NCBI GenBank assembly: GCA_021234155.1
Contig: JAJEKV010000027.1
Location: 12,724,716-12,788,715, forward strand
DNA from: Isoetes taiwanensis
Lineage: Eukaryota; Streptophyta; Lycopodiopsida; Isoetales; Isoetaceae
Direction of reading: 5' to 3'
DNA length: 64,000 bases
The position numbers and the translations under genes were made by a program. Every line of letters starts with the position of its first letter. The first letter of the stretch is position 1. The notes under the pieces are model-generated. The model worked only from the letters and a program-made list of their open reading frames with translations. It was not told the DNA's origin and searched no databases. Below are positions 44,267 to 56,354 of this stretch, one piece after another.

Positions 44267-45585
44267 CAAGATGTTGGAAGAATTAAGAATTCTGATAGGC
44301 CTCCAAGTATTGTTTATAAGAATGGCAGAGAGGAGGTTGAGGACGAGGAGATTGGCATAAAGGAGGATTGATGGCTGTAATGCTTGAAGCATGGCTCTAC
44401 AAGGGATTTTAAATTATAACATATATGTACTCCCTGCAATTTGCAATTTGTTTCACACATTTGAGTGTAGAGGTTTTTGGAGGCATTTGCAGCTTGTTTC
44501 TAAAACACAGACCTTGTACAATTTATCAAGTCAAGTTCTCAAAGGGCCCTTGATATGGAAGATGTTGAAACTTGTAAATTAAATAATGCTGGACATGTTA
44601 GCCAAAAACACGTCTGTTCATGAAGAGCATGGTAGAACATCATGAACACGATATACTATCAACATATAGCTGAAATAGAGCGAATTGGAAATATCTTTAA
44701 ATGAATTGCTAGATTATCAATAGCATGTATGACACTTTTCTATCCTAGCACAAGCTGAAGACTTAAACAAGCACGTCTTTTGCTATATTTATGCATGCAA
44801 CTAAAAATTAGCTACTATACATTCAATGAACCGATGCTTTAACAAGGCGCTAATGCATGGAGGGTTGACCCTGCACTATAGCTAATGCATGGAGGGTTGT
44901 CTCTGCCCCTTATAGTGCTACAGGTTAGACTGGATTTGGAGGTTGCGGCTTAATTGGTAGTGTTGGTTTCATGGAGCTTTGATATAGATTGTTTGGAGGT
45001 TAAAATTGCTCTATGGTCTTGTGCACTTCCATATGGTTATTTCAAACCAGCCATGGCATGCTTGCTATAGGACAAAGCTATGTCTATTTTCGTAATCGTT
45101 TTCTGTTGGGTTGGTTCAAGATCATATGTAGCAAAATAACAGAGGGTTCCAGGGGGATTTGATATGGATGTAAAAAAATAACAATTCTTAAAACCATAGT
45201 CCATATATCCCTAAAACAATTGAATGGGTTGTTAATAAAAAAAACATAGATTTAAGAATAAAAAATAATCATATTGGCTCACTGGGTATATTGGTTAAAG
45301 TAGTCTTATTAGGACATTGAGTTATTTTGGTAGAGGTTTGAGCCTCCGTATTTCATATTTTAAAATTTAGACAAAGCCGTATAGAGGTTCCATATTCTCT
45401 CAAAACCTTAGGCGAAATCGTATATCATATTTCAAAATCATAGGCGCCTCCAGTCATAAATGACTATAAGGGAAACGAGATGTGCTCACAGGCCCCAACA
45501 TACGATCTGGGTCGTAGGATTGACGAATCCGACTGGTAGTCCAGGGTGCACTTCGTTTAGAATATGTAGCAAACTACATATCACA
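44267..45585. other. Intergenic, no gene seen
   Basis: AT-rich. GCTAATGCATGGAGGGTTG occurs twice (about 44849 and 44881). Otherwise nothing recognised. Confidence 0.4.
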
Positions 45586-45735
45586 CACTACAGATCGTTA
45601 AACAACGTGTCGACGTTGTTAATAATGTCATTATTGCGACGTACTTTAACGACGTGACGTAGTTCAACAACGTCATGCCATCGAAATATTTGTCGCAATT
45701 GACATGTCGTTTAACGACCTCGATCCTTTGTAGTG
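45586..45735. mobile_element. CACTA-type MITE, 150 bp
   Basis: The ends CACTACA...TGTAGTG are followed inward by related ATCG...GTTTAAC segments. The 3-bp duplication ACA lies at 45583-45585 and 45736-45738, as expected for CACTA elements. The interior repeats AACGACGT-like motifs. No coding capacity. Confidence 0.85.
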
Positions 45736-47677
45736 ACATAAGCAAGTCTCAAAATAATATGATGCAAAATTAAACAGGAATAAATGTATGGGGATGTGGA
45801 TAATAAGAATAAAATAGTAGGGTGAGGGCTTTTTTTTTTTTTTTTTTGGGGGGGGGGGGTTGCCACAATGGGACGTCAATTGAATTGAATTTTATCGTCT
45901 AAGAATACCAAAAGTTTTATAGGACCCAATACAAGAAGGAGCACAACAAGCCCATTTCTGTCTAGGATTAAAAAACTAGTGATACAACACTTTATGCCTG
46001 GTTTATCTCAATAGTTAAGAACAATGAGGGTTTTGTTTTCAAAAGTTTATTGTAGATAACCCCGCGTATTTTGCTCAAGCAAATTAAAGTGATTACCTCG
46101 AGGCAAGCTTCTTGCATGGTGTTTGCGGTTGAGGTGGTGCATGTATGGCGAGCTTCATTTGTCATAGTTTGCCCCCAAACTCATTGTGCATCAATTAGTT
46201 TGAGACAATCACTATGGGAAGATTGCCTTAATGCACCGTCGTCCATAAGTGGCCGTATCAAAAGACCCGTCGATTGCGAATAGTCATTGCCGCATCATAT
46301 GCATGTGATTGTCTCCCGCATATCCCCATGATTGTCTCGAGGTAATACGCGTTAATATTTGCTCGAGCTAATCACAAAGGCTTCTGCGGCCTAGAGTTAA
46401 ATCGGGGAAGCCAACTTCGAACACACCGTGTATGAAATATGATAGTATCAGGTAACTTATACGGTTTCAAATGATAAGATTCCCTCGTAAGAAAATGAAT
46501 ATTTGAAAAAATGAAGGGAGGTGGCGTGTTGAACAAGGATCACAGAGCAACTATTCTACTCATGTATGAGATTGTAATCGGTGGCCATTGTTATGGCAAT
46601 TGCAAAAGAGTTATTGATTGGTGGCATTCCTATACAAACACAGGGATCATCGGGTATATGTATTTGAACAGATGGTGTAGGGTTGGATGATGCCCATGAT
46701 TCTGGTGTTTTAGAATCTGATGCAAAACATCTTCTGATCAACTGATATGGATCACACCAAGGATCCAAAACTTTTAAATCTCCAAAGGCATATTACACGA
46801 TTTTTCACATAAAACAAGGTCTCACAATCTCTAAATCATCTAGGGATGCTATGAATCCACAACCAAACTGTACCATTGAATTACAAACAATTGAAATCCT
46901 TAGCTATATCAAATAGGCAAGCTCTGATTTATTAGTAGACAGAAAGAAGGTAACTCTGATAGTGGTGATTGGTTGAAGTAGAAGTCAAATCTTCTTTGGA
47001 AATGCTCATCCATGTATTATGGTTTCAAAAATCGGTCGCCCTCTTGCCCTAAATTTACTGTCTTTCAAAAGTCGCCGTTCTCCTTTCATTTAATGCTAGT
47101 TGTCCCCTTTTAACTTAGTTGTCTGCCCTTTTCCCTACAATTAAACATAGGTTTCCCTTTCGATTTACTATTATTAAGCCGTAGATTTTAGAAGGTCTTC
47201 CTTTTGCCATTTACCTGCCTTGCCTTGCCTTGCTCGTAATTTGTCAAGCCTAAGCACCCATGCTACTCCACCAAGACTAACGTTGGAGACCACATCCCTG
47301 AGCTACCACATTCATATCAATGCTTCCTTTTTTGAAAAGCAACTGATCTTAATTAGGATGCGAGAGATGAGCTAATTAGGAAGAGAAATGTAGGAGGAAA
47401 AGGAGGGCCATGTTGAGAGTTTTGACAGAAAGAAGTCACTTGATCTCGAAGGCTATAAGTTTTCGTAGGAAGCTCGGATTGAGGCGATTTTTGCGGTATT
47501 GCGCATAGAGAACACTTGGATTAGTTAAAACTCCCTAAAAGCCCCATCAGGAGATGCATTTAGATTTTTTAAGGCTCCATAAAAAGTTGTCCTCATAGAC
47601 AAATTTGGATTTAGATTTTAATTTAAGAGTTTAAAACGCCATGAGCGCAACTTATACACGATGCGTATAAAAATGCT
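45736..47677. other. Intergenic, no gene seen
   Basis: Contains a T/G homopolymer run (45831-45860) and short ORFs without similarity. No transposon border recognised. Confidence 0.4.
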
Positions 47678-47782
47678 ATGTAATAATTTCTATACATTAA
47701 AAAAATATTTTATGTTTTTATTTCAGTGGAATGTAATAATTTCTATACATTAAAAAAATATTTTATGTTTTTATTTCAGTGG
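47678..47782. repeat. 53-bp tandem duplication
   Basis: The unit starting ATGTAATAATTTCTATACAT and ending TTTCAGTGG occurs at 47678-47730 and 47731-47782 without mismatch apart from the last base. Confidence 0.9.
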
Positions 47783-48240
47783 TGCATACATTCGACTTTA
47801 ACCTATGATTACTGGGGAGACTTGAACCCATGACCTTATAGCCCCAACCAAAATGTGTACCAACACACCAAGCTCTCATTTATGTGATAATATACCTTCT
47901 CCTTCATTTTTTATAGGTTTGGGGTTCTGCGTCCCTTCAAAATAGCAAACTCCATTAAAATTCTACTATGGGAACTTGAGCCCTTAACCTCCTATCATTA
48001 TCGATGGTTTTATATATGCGCTCATAAACAAATTTGGATTATCGATGGTTTTATATATGCGCTCATAAACAAATTTGGATTTTGATTTTGATTTACAATT
48101 AAAAATGCCATGAGCGCAACTTATAGCGATACATATAAAAATGCCATATACGTTTTTATTTAGTGGCGCATACATTGCAACTTTATTGTGGAGACTCGAT
48201 TTATTGTGGAGACTGAACCCATGATTATTGATGCCATATA
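47783..48240. repeat. Dispersed repeat, related to 57610-57890
   Basis: Shares long segments with 57610-57890, including GACTTGAACCCATGACCTT, TAGCCCCAACCAAA and CTCCTATCA followed by TCGATGGTTTTAT. It contains a perfect 41-bp tandem duplication (47997-48037 and 48038-48078). Confidence 0.75.
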
Positions 48241-48259
48241 CATTTTTATTTTAGTTTAC

Positions 48260-48405
48260 ATTTTTGGGTTGCCCCTAGGGGGACAAACCCTTGTTTATGT
48301 GGGCTTTTGGCATATCCTAGGTATATGCTAGAATATCCCTAGGATATGCTGGTGACTGCTCAAAACCTGTTGTTGCCTGTAAACTGGCGGTCACCAGTGT
48401 TGTTG
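48260..48405. repeat. Dispersed repeat R1, copy 1
   Basis: TTTGGGTTGCCCCTAGGGGG ... TTTATGTGGG ... GCATATCCTAGGTATATGCT ... ACTGCTCAAAACCTGTTGTT. Precedes the SDR fragment. Confidence 0.75.
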
Positions 48406-48893
48406 GGCGGGCGGTGTGGAAACTGGCTAACTGGAACAAGATATGGCATAGGAAAGGAAAGAAAGGGCAGTATTCGATCTTGGTTCAGGTGCCCTGCTAG
48501 CTTCAACAAAATCTTATTACCGGAATGCACTTCTTCAAACGCAGATAGGAAGACGATCCACATGTACAAGGCTCCGTTCTTTGTTTTTTCTGTATGGATG
48601 GAGTCTTATGCCTTCTAACTGATTATCTTAAAAATGGAGGGACAATGGGGTGGATAGAATGGTTATGGGGCCTCTTGTATGTCGGATTTGATACTCTCAC
48701 ACAACGAATATGGACTTGCCATCTACCACCGAAGCCTCAAGTGGATCCCTCGCTTTACGATACTACTGCATTGTTCACCGAGCTACAAGCGGCTTTTGTC
48801 TTCATACTGCTTGGTTTGTTTTTCTTGTAGCTATGTGATTATGCTTAAGTTATGTAAGCTTTATGCAGCATTGAATTTTCTCTTACTTTATAG

Positions 48894-49914
48894 GGAACTT
48901 GCCAAAGCTGGCGCACATGTGGTTCTTGCATGTCGGAATGTGAAGGCTGCTGAACAGCTTATAGCCCAATGACAGGCGAATCAACAACTGGAAGCTGCTC
49001 CTCTTCTCAATGTTGAAGTAGGTTGTTCGCATTCCTCGTTACTTGATATTTCTGATCATGTAGAGTGCAAGAACATCAACGATAACAAATTTCCCTCTTG
49101 AAGAGTAAACCATTTTTAGAAATAAAGAGTTATACTAATTGTTTGAGAAATAAGGAAGGTCAGGAACATTCTGATAAGAAGTACATCAATATGAATCTGC
49201 TATCTTGCATCTACTTATATTAAAACATGTTTTTTTCCCATGTTCATGCATGTAATCATTTCCACACTACTAGGTCATGCAAATCTTTGTCTTTGGTCAA
49301 ACATGCTTGTGGATCATACAACTCATAATATCTGTTGGACAAAATAGATCTCTTATGGTTTAAAGATATTTAACATATATTAATATTAGCAATAGTTTGC
49401 AATGGGTGACTGGATATTGCTATCTTGGCACATGTTTTCATCTTCAAATGGCAGGGTTAGAGCCTCTCGTGTATTATGCATCTATTAGTTTTTAAACAGC
49501 AATATCATCTTTTTTATTTGAACTAGGTGATGGAGTTCAATTTGTCATCACTTAGATCAGTGAAAGATTATGCCAAGCGCTGGGAAGCCGAACACCGGTC
49601 TCTCCACGTCTTGATAAATAATGCAGGATTTTTTCTATGGGCATTATGTATTTTATATTAGAAAGCATGCATTTATGTCAGAAAAGTGTTGCATTTGGTT
49701 GGAGTTTATTGGGATAGCTCTTTACAGGAAAACAAGCATTCTCAAAGAATGGCTTTTGAAGAGCTCATGCAAATAAATTACCTTGCACCTCCAGCACTCA
49801 CTCGGTTGCTCCTCCCAGCATTACTTCGGAGCTCACCATCACGAGTGGTGAATGTGAACTCTGTTGTTAGTATCTTTTCCTTATTATGTTCATCCACGTG
49901 TCCAGAAAATTGAC
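48894..49914 (+). pseudogene. Short-chain dehydrogenase/reductase fragment (FEY/retinol-dehydrogenase-like)
   Basis: Three exon-like pieces on the plus strand. The first, 48894-49017, reads ELAKAGAHVVLACRNVKAAE with an in-frame TGA at 48970-48972. The second, about 49528-49645, reads FNLSSLRSVKDYAKRWEAEH, LHVLINNAGFF, with the family's NNAG motif. The third, about 49740-49868, reads MQINYLAPPALTRLLLPALL, SPSRVVNVNSVV. The N-terminal cofactor-binding TGxxxGIG exon and the catalytic YxxxK exon are missing. The normal role would be NAD(P)-dependent oxidoreduction; this copy cannot work. Confidence 0.75.
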
Positions 49915-51448
49915 TTGGACCTTTCTTATATGTTAGATTTTAATCTAGGGAAAGGAACGACCTTGAAAATTTGTTCTCTCCTTTCCTTTCAAAATGTCGA
50001 CCAGCTTGTTACAGGTAACTATTTATGTTTTACATTCTTAAATTCTCATTTGCTTCTATTTTTCTGTTGATCAACTGCTGTTACAAATCTATACACTTAG
50101 ATTGTATGCCTTATTCCTATTTTCTTTTAGATCAACCGTTATTATAAACTATACTGAGAGAATGCTAGCTAAGCTCTCCTGTATGATCTGCTGGCTGCAA
50201 TGTTTAAGAACCTAGGTCTAGATTCATATTACTTGCCCAATATTTTTGGCAAGAGTGCCTTATTGGAACTGGTTGTCCATTATTATTTTTCTTCTTTTGT
50301 TGTGCTTCAGACATCCAATGAGGTCAACGTTTTGTAGCAAATAACAGAATTGGCAGGAAAATATCTTGACAGTTATTCCTTTAATGATGTTGTCCTTTAG
50401 CCACTTCTTCTTGCATGGAGCAACAAGCAGATTCAGATATGAACTAGGCATAAGTGAGGCCTAACAAGTGTGAACTTTGTCACTTCCATTAGTACTTATA
50501 TAGACAAGCAACTGATTTGATGCAGCTTCTGCATCTATTACATCACGTCTGTCTTAATGCATTCGAGATGTACCACTTGGAGAGCCCTATCTTGCATGTC
50601 GCAGCCTTAACTTTCAGTTTCTTTTAACATGCAATAACACATTAAATTCTGGCTTCCATGTTTTCTTAATACAATCTATCAGGGATGAGCAGGCTAATAT
50701 GTTGGCCATCACTCTATTCCAAGTAGCCTTGTTGTATCTTCTTGTCCTTGAACTTACCCTGATGGCAATGCAGTTGGGACTAGCGATGGAAGAGCTAGCT
50801 CGATTCCAATACAAGTTTGGGGTACCAGAGCCATGGTTATGCCAAGAACCTACCAGAGCCATGGTTATGGCACAACACGAGCTATGTCGGAATTTGAACT
50901 CAATAGTGAAGCTCTGCAAACTGATATGAATGGCCATAGAGATGGATAAGATGGAAATACATGAAGTTGCTGCATTACCAAGAAGCCCAACCAAATTACA
51001 CCATTTTTCATGTTTTGGGTTGAGTTTTGCACTGCCGTCTGATATTTTGAAGGGGTTTGAATTTAAGGGGTAAAGCACCTCCCCACAAAAATTACCAAGC
51101 GTATGCCATGTTTTGGCTCCAATTTCATACCTATTAATGAGTTGCATTTTGTTGTAAACATGGTTTGTAAAGCATAAATTTCAACACATGAGATTAAACG
51201 CAAGAATGAATAGCTCATGATAGAGAAAGCAATTCAATGGAATTAAGGGAAAAAATAACGTTGCCATGCGTAAAATTGGGCCTCCACAATTTCTACTCCA
51301 CTGTGGCAGCGATCCTTGGCCAACGAGGGTAACCCCAGCATACTTTGTTTCCGAGGCGCAACATGCATGTTTAACGATCTTGTTCACGTGGCATATCGAC
51401 TCTTTGGACAAAGTTGTGTGTGTTTTTTATGACAAAATTTTGTGTGTT
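49915..51448. other. Between gene fragments; no gene recognised
   Basis: Two opposed ORFs overlap around 50614-51147 (for example LLVLELTLMAMQLGLAMEEL on the plus strand), but neither shows a known domain. CCAGAGCCATGGTTATG occurs twice (50825 and 50851). Confidence 0.35.
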
Positions 51449-51560
51449 TTTGGGTTGCCTTTAATGGAAAATCTTTGTTTATATGTGTACGACATATTTT
51501 GGGTATATGTCAGTATATACCCAGATATGCTTTGCGACTGGCTATTCCAGACGAGACTCT
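51449..51560. repeat. Dispersed repeat R1, copy 2 (most diverged)
   Basis: TTTTTGGGTTGCCTTTAATG ... TTTGTTTATATGTG ... TTTTGGGTATATGTCAGTAT, a diverged match to the other three R1 copies. Precedes the PPR fragment. Confidence 0.55.
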
Positions 51561-51934
51561 CCGTCGCCCATTCTTCTTGCTATGGTAGTGCCAGATACTC
51601 TGTTCTGCCAAGGTCAACAAAGCTTGGAGGTCTGGGAGCTAGTCTAAGACTTGATGAGCAAGGAGGCATCTATTTGTGGCCATGTCTGTAGATGTATAAT
51701 TGTAAGTGGACTTCTCCATCCCTTGCACAGTCATGTATGTGGCCTTGTTCCTAAAGAAGGTGCATTTGCCACTAAGGTAGCACCAGCGAAAATAGCGAGA
51801 TTTGGTCGCATTAGACGAGGCTCTCAAATAGAAAAGAAACTAGAAATAGAAAGGGTAAGGGTAAGGGAAATAGTAAGTCATAAAATATGCAGATACAATA
51901 CATTGATTGCTAGCATCACAGGTTTGATGTTTTT

Positions 51935-52619
51935 GCTGAGGTTTGAAACATTGCTAGTCTGGGATGCCATATCTTGGAATATTATGGTTTCAGGATATGT
52001 ACAATATGGATATGGCAAGAGAGCTCTTGACCTTTTTATAAATATGCAAGATGAACTTGTGAAGCTAGACGCAATCATGTTCATCACAATTTTGTCTTCA
52101 TATGGTTCCCTAACTGTTTTGGGATATGGCAAGCAAGTTCATGCGATGTATACAAGTTCATCTGATTGCTTTATAGACAGTAGTCTAGTTGACATGTATG
52201 CAAAGTGTGCAAGTATAAAGGATGCTTATTAAGTGTTTGATAAGATGCTTCTCCAAGGCACGGTCTCATGGAGTATTATGATTGCAGGATATGCTCAGAA
52301 TGGATATGAAAAAATGGCATTGAAACTCTTTCAGCAAATGCATATGCTAAATGTGGATGCAGACAAGGTTACTTTTATCAGCATTTTAAATGCTTGTGCC
52401 AACATTCACTCCCTGGAGCTGGGGAAATATATCCATGCTCATATTCTTCTTGAGAATACGTTACTGTCAGAAGTCTCAATACTCAGCACCCTCATTCATA
52501 TGTATTGCAAATGCGGAAGCATTGAAGAAGCACGTGAATTATTTAATAATAGCTGCATAAAAGATGATGTGTCCTGTAGTGCAATGGTTGTGGAATACAC
52601 ACAGCTGTGTTTTTATTAG
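51935..52619 (+). pseudogene. PPR-protein fragment
   Basis: Plus-strand PPR repeats of the PLS type: AISWNIMVSGYVQYGYGKRA, GYGKQVHAMYTSS, SLVDMYAKCASIKDAY, then after an in-frame TAA (52231-52233) VFDKMLLQGTVSWSIMIAGY, GKYIHAHILLEN, LIHMYCKCGSIEEARELFNN. PPR proteins bind organellar RNA. The piece lacks the organelle-targeting start and the C-terminal motifs. Confidence 0.85.
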
Positions 52620-52732
52620 GAGGCTCTTGAACTGTTCAAGCAAATGAAGCTGCAGGGTGTGGAAGTAAGTGTGATCAGTTATCCCAGTCTTCTGGAAAAT
52701 GGCAGACCAATGTTTGGGGTTTCTCAAAGGGA

Positions 52733-53537
52733 CTATAATAGAAAGGAAAGAGAGCAGGTTGATGCACAAACTGTATCCGAGATGAAGGCAGAAGTGGCAC
52801 ATGCACTATGGAAACTAGCAGTTAAGAATGTATGCAAATTTATTACTGACACAAGAGCATTACTTTGTTTTGCATAATTAATTGAGAAGGAAACAGGAGA
52901 AGTGCAGAAAAACTCAATCATGGCAGTCATGGAAATTGCAGCTGCAGCTGAAGAAGACCAGGAGTTAAAGAGGGCAGCATTTAAGATGAACTCGCCATCT
53001 GTGAGGGCCATTGTAGAACAGTTACTAAGAGTCATTGAAACATGAGAACCAGAGCTGCAGGTATGTTGTTTAAAGGCAATTGGATGCATTGCAAGAATAT
53101 TTCCTGCAAAGGAGGTCAAGGTGGTACATACAATTACTGCTCAGCTAGCATCTAACAATTATGAAGTTGAAAAAGAGGCTGCAATAGCCCTAGGAAAATT
53201 CACAGAAAAGGATAATTTCCTTTGTCAACAGCACTCTAAAGCAATATTAGACGCCAATGGAGCATCTTATTTGGTTCAACTTGTTTTGTTTGAAGGTCCT
53301 GCACAACTTCCTTCTTTGATCTTGTTATGTAATATTGCTGTGAATGCGGGGGATGATGATTCCCTGAAAAAAGCAGATGCTTTGAGCGCTTTAAAACAGG
53401 CTACCACAAGATCAAGTCACCTGATGCAGATACCTGATATGGAGAACTTAGTTTCAACGGTAATAGAAAAGCTTGAATTATACCAAAGTGATAGCCGGGG
53501 TGATCATTACGACTTAGAAATGGGTACTTATTACTGA
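52733..53537 (+). pseudogene. ARMADILLO REPEAT ONLY (ARO)-like fragment
   Basis: Reads KAEVAHALWKLAVKNVCKFI, TDTRALLCFA, stop TAA (52876), LIEKETGEVQKNSIMAVMEI, RAAFKMNSPSVRAIVEQLLR, stop TGA (53043), CLKAIGCIARIFPAKEVKVV, EKEAAIALGKFTEKDNFLCQ, YLVQLVLFEGPAQLPSLILL. This matches the C-terminal half of plant ARO armadillo proteins, which act at membranes in polar growth. No introns are seen, and it abuts the PPR fragment directly. Confidence 0.75.
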
Positions 53538-54579
53538 GGACTCTGGTCTGACCTGATTATTTCAAACATCGTAAAAGAGATAATTGTTTATGCTGTTGCA
53601 CTATATGAAAGACTGTTTAAGCGAATCATAAGCAGGAGTTAGATTTTCATGTGCTTGGGAAATATATTGATTTTGTAGCCGCTCTTCATAACCATTTCTT
53701 TTCCCATTGGTGGCTGCCATATGTTTGGGGACATGGGCTTCTGCACAATGGATGGCAAATTCTTAAAAAATAAGGAGGTGGCACTTGCATGTTAAAGACT
53801 CAGTCATATTTGGACGACACCTTTGTTTGTGCTATGTCAGTTTGGAAGACAAACTGCCTCACAATGAACACAGTCACACTATGCGAGAGTAAGGCAAACC
53901 TGAAGGATTTGCAAACAAAATATGAAAATTGCATAATCATGACGCTACCTACAGGCTGGGAGCTTGTCATTGATGACACGACAACCAAGTTCTTATTCTC
54001 CTCGTTCACACATTTTGCTGTATTGTGACTGAGAACGTACTGTTAATCATGAAGTTCACCATTTGAAGATTGTTTAAACAGGCTAGCAAGTCTTTAGCAG
54101 GATACGGAGTTTGAATTTCATTATTTTTCTTAATCCTATTGTTAAATGATGTTGCATGGATGACCTTCTGTTCACTTTTGAGCAGAATTGTATATTGTAT
54201 CTTGTCTTTTTTCTTCTAATACGCGATCACGTTAAAATGACATTGCTGGAGAGACATCAAATCTTTGAAGCAGAATCTGAAGCGAGCCGTTTCTTTTCTT
54301 CAGATGCAGAGGACTTAGAGAACATGTTCCAGGGATTTTAAACCCAAAATCAATCAGACAATGCAATAGGAAAGATAACGAGAAGACGACTTTTGACTTT
54401 ATGGCACCTGAATCTTCAACTTCACAACGAGGATATGAATATGAGGCAATAAAAAGCACCCTTTTTGTGCTAACAGATGCTCTTCTTTAACATCAATTTC
54501 ATTTTTCTCCTTGCAAATGGCAACCGCCTTATGAGTGCCCATGTCTTCCCACCAAAGAAAAATGAGGCGTGCTTTTAAG
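53538..54579. other. No gene recognised
   Basis: Short plus-strand ORFs at 53789-54028 and 54156-54341 have no known domain. They may be the 3' remains of the preceding fragment or chance. Confidence 0.35.
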
Positions 54580-54665
54580 AATAGAATAGAATAGTTTTTT
54601 TAACGTCCACGAAGACCAATAGGTCATGGGACCCATGATTAAGAAAAGCAGTTAAAGGATAGTGT
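54580..54665 (-). mobile_element. LINE 3'-end remnant
   Basis: GAATAGAATAGAATAG then AACGTCCACGAAGACCAATA with GGTCATGGGACC: the reverse complement of the LINE 3' end also seen at 33195-33260 and, on the plus strand, at 60830-60890. Confidence 0.5.
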
Positions 54666-54792
54666 GTGGCTTTATTTGAACAGTCCTAAATTGTGAAATT
54701 TATGGCCCAGCTATGCCGATATTTTCCTTTTCAATAAGAAAATTACGCCAAGACAATATGTTGTCACAAGTTTCAAACATGTCTTTTTCATT

Positions 54793-54935
54793 ATTGGGTT
54801 GCCCCTAAGGGCAAGCCCTCGTTCATGTGGTGATGTGGGATATTCTGGGTATATGCTGGAATATACCCGAATATACTTGATGACTGCCCTAAACCTGGTG
54901 TGGCCAGTCATTTTGCCTGTCCCCTGTGTTGTTGA
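54793..54935. repeat. Dispersed repeat R1, copy 3
   Basis: TTGGGTTGCCCCTAAGGGC ... GTTCATGTGG ... GGGTATATGCTGGAATATAC ... GATGACTGCCCTAAACCTG. Confidence 0.75.
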
Positions 54936-54955
54936 TTGAACCAGTTGCCCTTGTT

Positions 54956-55045
54956 CAGACCGGGCAAACCGACATGCATCTCACCGCAGCACCCACCACT
55001 CAGACCGGGCAAACCGACATGCATCTCACCGCAGCACCCACCACT
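54956..55045. repeat. Perfect 45-bp tandem duplication
   Basis: CAGACCGGGCAAACCGACAT and the next 25 bases occur at 54956-55000 and 55001-55045, with no mismatch noted. Confidence 0.9.
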
Positions 55046-55129
55046 GGAACTTGTCGAACGATGCGAGATCACCAGCAAATGCTCTATGAGCCATTGCTAC
55101 AAAATCCAAGAGCATGTCACGCCGCCACA

Positions 55130-55275
55130 TTTTTGGGTTGCCCCTAGGGGGCAAACCCTCGTTTATGTGGGTTTGTGGCATATTTAAGTATATGCCAGCA
55201 TATGCCTAGTATATGCTGATGACTGCTCCAAACTGGCTGTTGCCAGTAAACTGGCAGTCAACCCTGTTGCCGCCT
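55130..55275. repeat. Dispersed repeat R1, copy 4
   Basis: TTTTTGGGTTGCCCCTAGGG ... CTCGTTTATGTGGG ... GTATATGCCAGCATATGCC ... GATGACTGCTCCAAACTGG. Precedes the subtilase fragment. Confidence 0.75.
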
Positions 55276-55397
55276 GAACCCCCTTAAGGACTCCAGCTTT
55301 GGCTATGGCTATGCTGCTCGCCGTGTTGCTCTTCTTTTTGCTTGTTGTCCTGGGTTCAATGCCTCACATTCTAATAACAAGCTTGTGGGGGCTTGTT

Positions 55398-55602
55398 ATT
55401 TTTACAGGAGCGGACCCATAATTCGGAGTTCAAATCCGCTCGGGATTCCGATGGGCATGGCACTCACACTGCTTCCACTGCTGCTGGGCATTATGTATAC
55501 CGTGCCAGCATGCAAGGATTTGCCGAGGGGACTGCGGAAGGGATGGCTCCCAAGGCCAGAGTGGCTGCTTATAAGGTTTGCTGGAGATGCTTCCTTGGCT
55601 AA
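55398..55602 (+). pseudogene. Subtilisin-like protease fragment
   Basis: [20 protein letters not shown], then [20 protein letters not shown] and VCW: the active-site His region of a plant subtilase exon. The Asp and Ser regions are missing. A short further trace (KGMILANSATRRGAEMASAV near 55965-56030) may be another exon. Confidence 0.8.
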
Positions 55603-56112
55603 GAACGGAACCGAGGCGGGGTTGTGTTGTCTGCAGGAGGCAAGGGTAAAAGCATGCTACGGTGTACCACTTTTGGAACCCTCAAAAGTACCTACACTGG
55701 GTACTTTTAAAACTGGTACTTTCTGGTTTTTCTTTTCATTAAAATCAATCGAAAATTTTTGGATTGAAGATCAATAACATGTCAATCTATAGTATTAGAG
55801 GATAACAATACTATTAGAGACTAATATAAATGGATTAACTCTCAAACTTATTATTTATTGCAGCATTTATGCAAGTTCCCAGTACCCAGTGCTGGGTACT
55901 TTTTTGGGTAGTTTCGCACTCCCTAAAAAGTACTTTAAATGGTACACCCTAGCATGCTTTCACCCGCAAAGGAATGATTCTTGCTAATTCGGCAACAAGG
56001 AGAGGGGCTGAGATGGCGAGTGCTGTAGGTTATGCATCTAGCAGCATAATCAAGAAGTACATAAAGACCAAATAAACAGCCGAGTGCCAAGAGCTTTTTT
56101 GAGTTTCTAAGG

Positions 56113-56354
56113 AGTTTGCATTGCCAGGAAGAGGATGATGAAGACGATATGTCGGATATTGAATATATGTCTTCAGATGAAGAATCAGGCAACTCGGACG
56201 ATATGAAAGAGGATCAAAGGAGTCGAGAAAATGTGGCTTACGATTATTTTACTGGCGTGGTGAAGGAAAATCAAGAGCTCCTTAGGGTTTATACGCAAGA
56301 ATGTAGGTCCACGTCCCTACAATGTCTGGTTTGTATTGCATGTGGAATCGGGTA
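56113..56354 (+). other. Possible exon of an acidic zinc-binding protein
   Basis: EEDDEDDMSDIEYMSSDEES, VVKENQELLRVYTQEC, CLVCIACG, followed by GGGTAAGT, a good donor. Resembles the start of a plant zinc-finger family, but no further exon was found. Confidence 0.3.
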
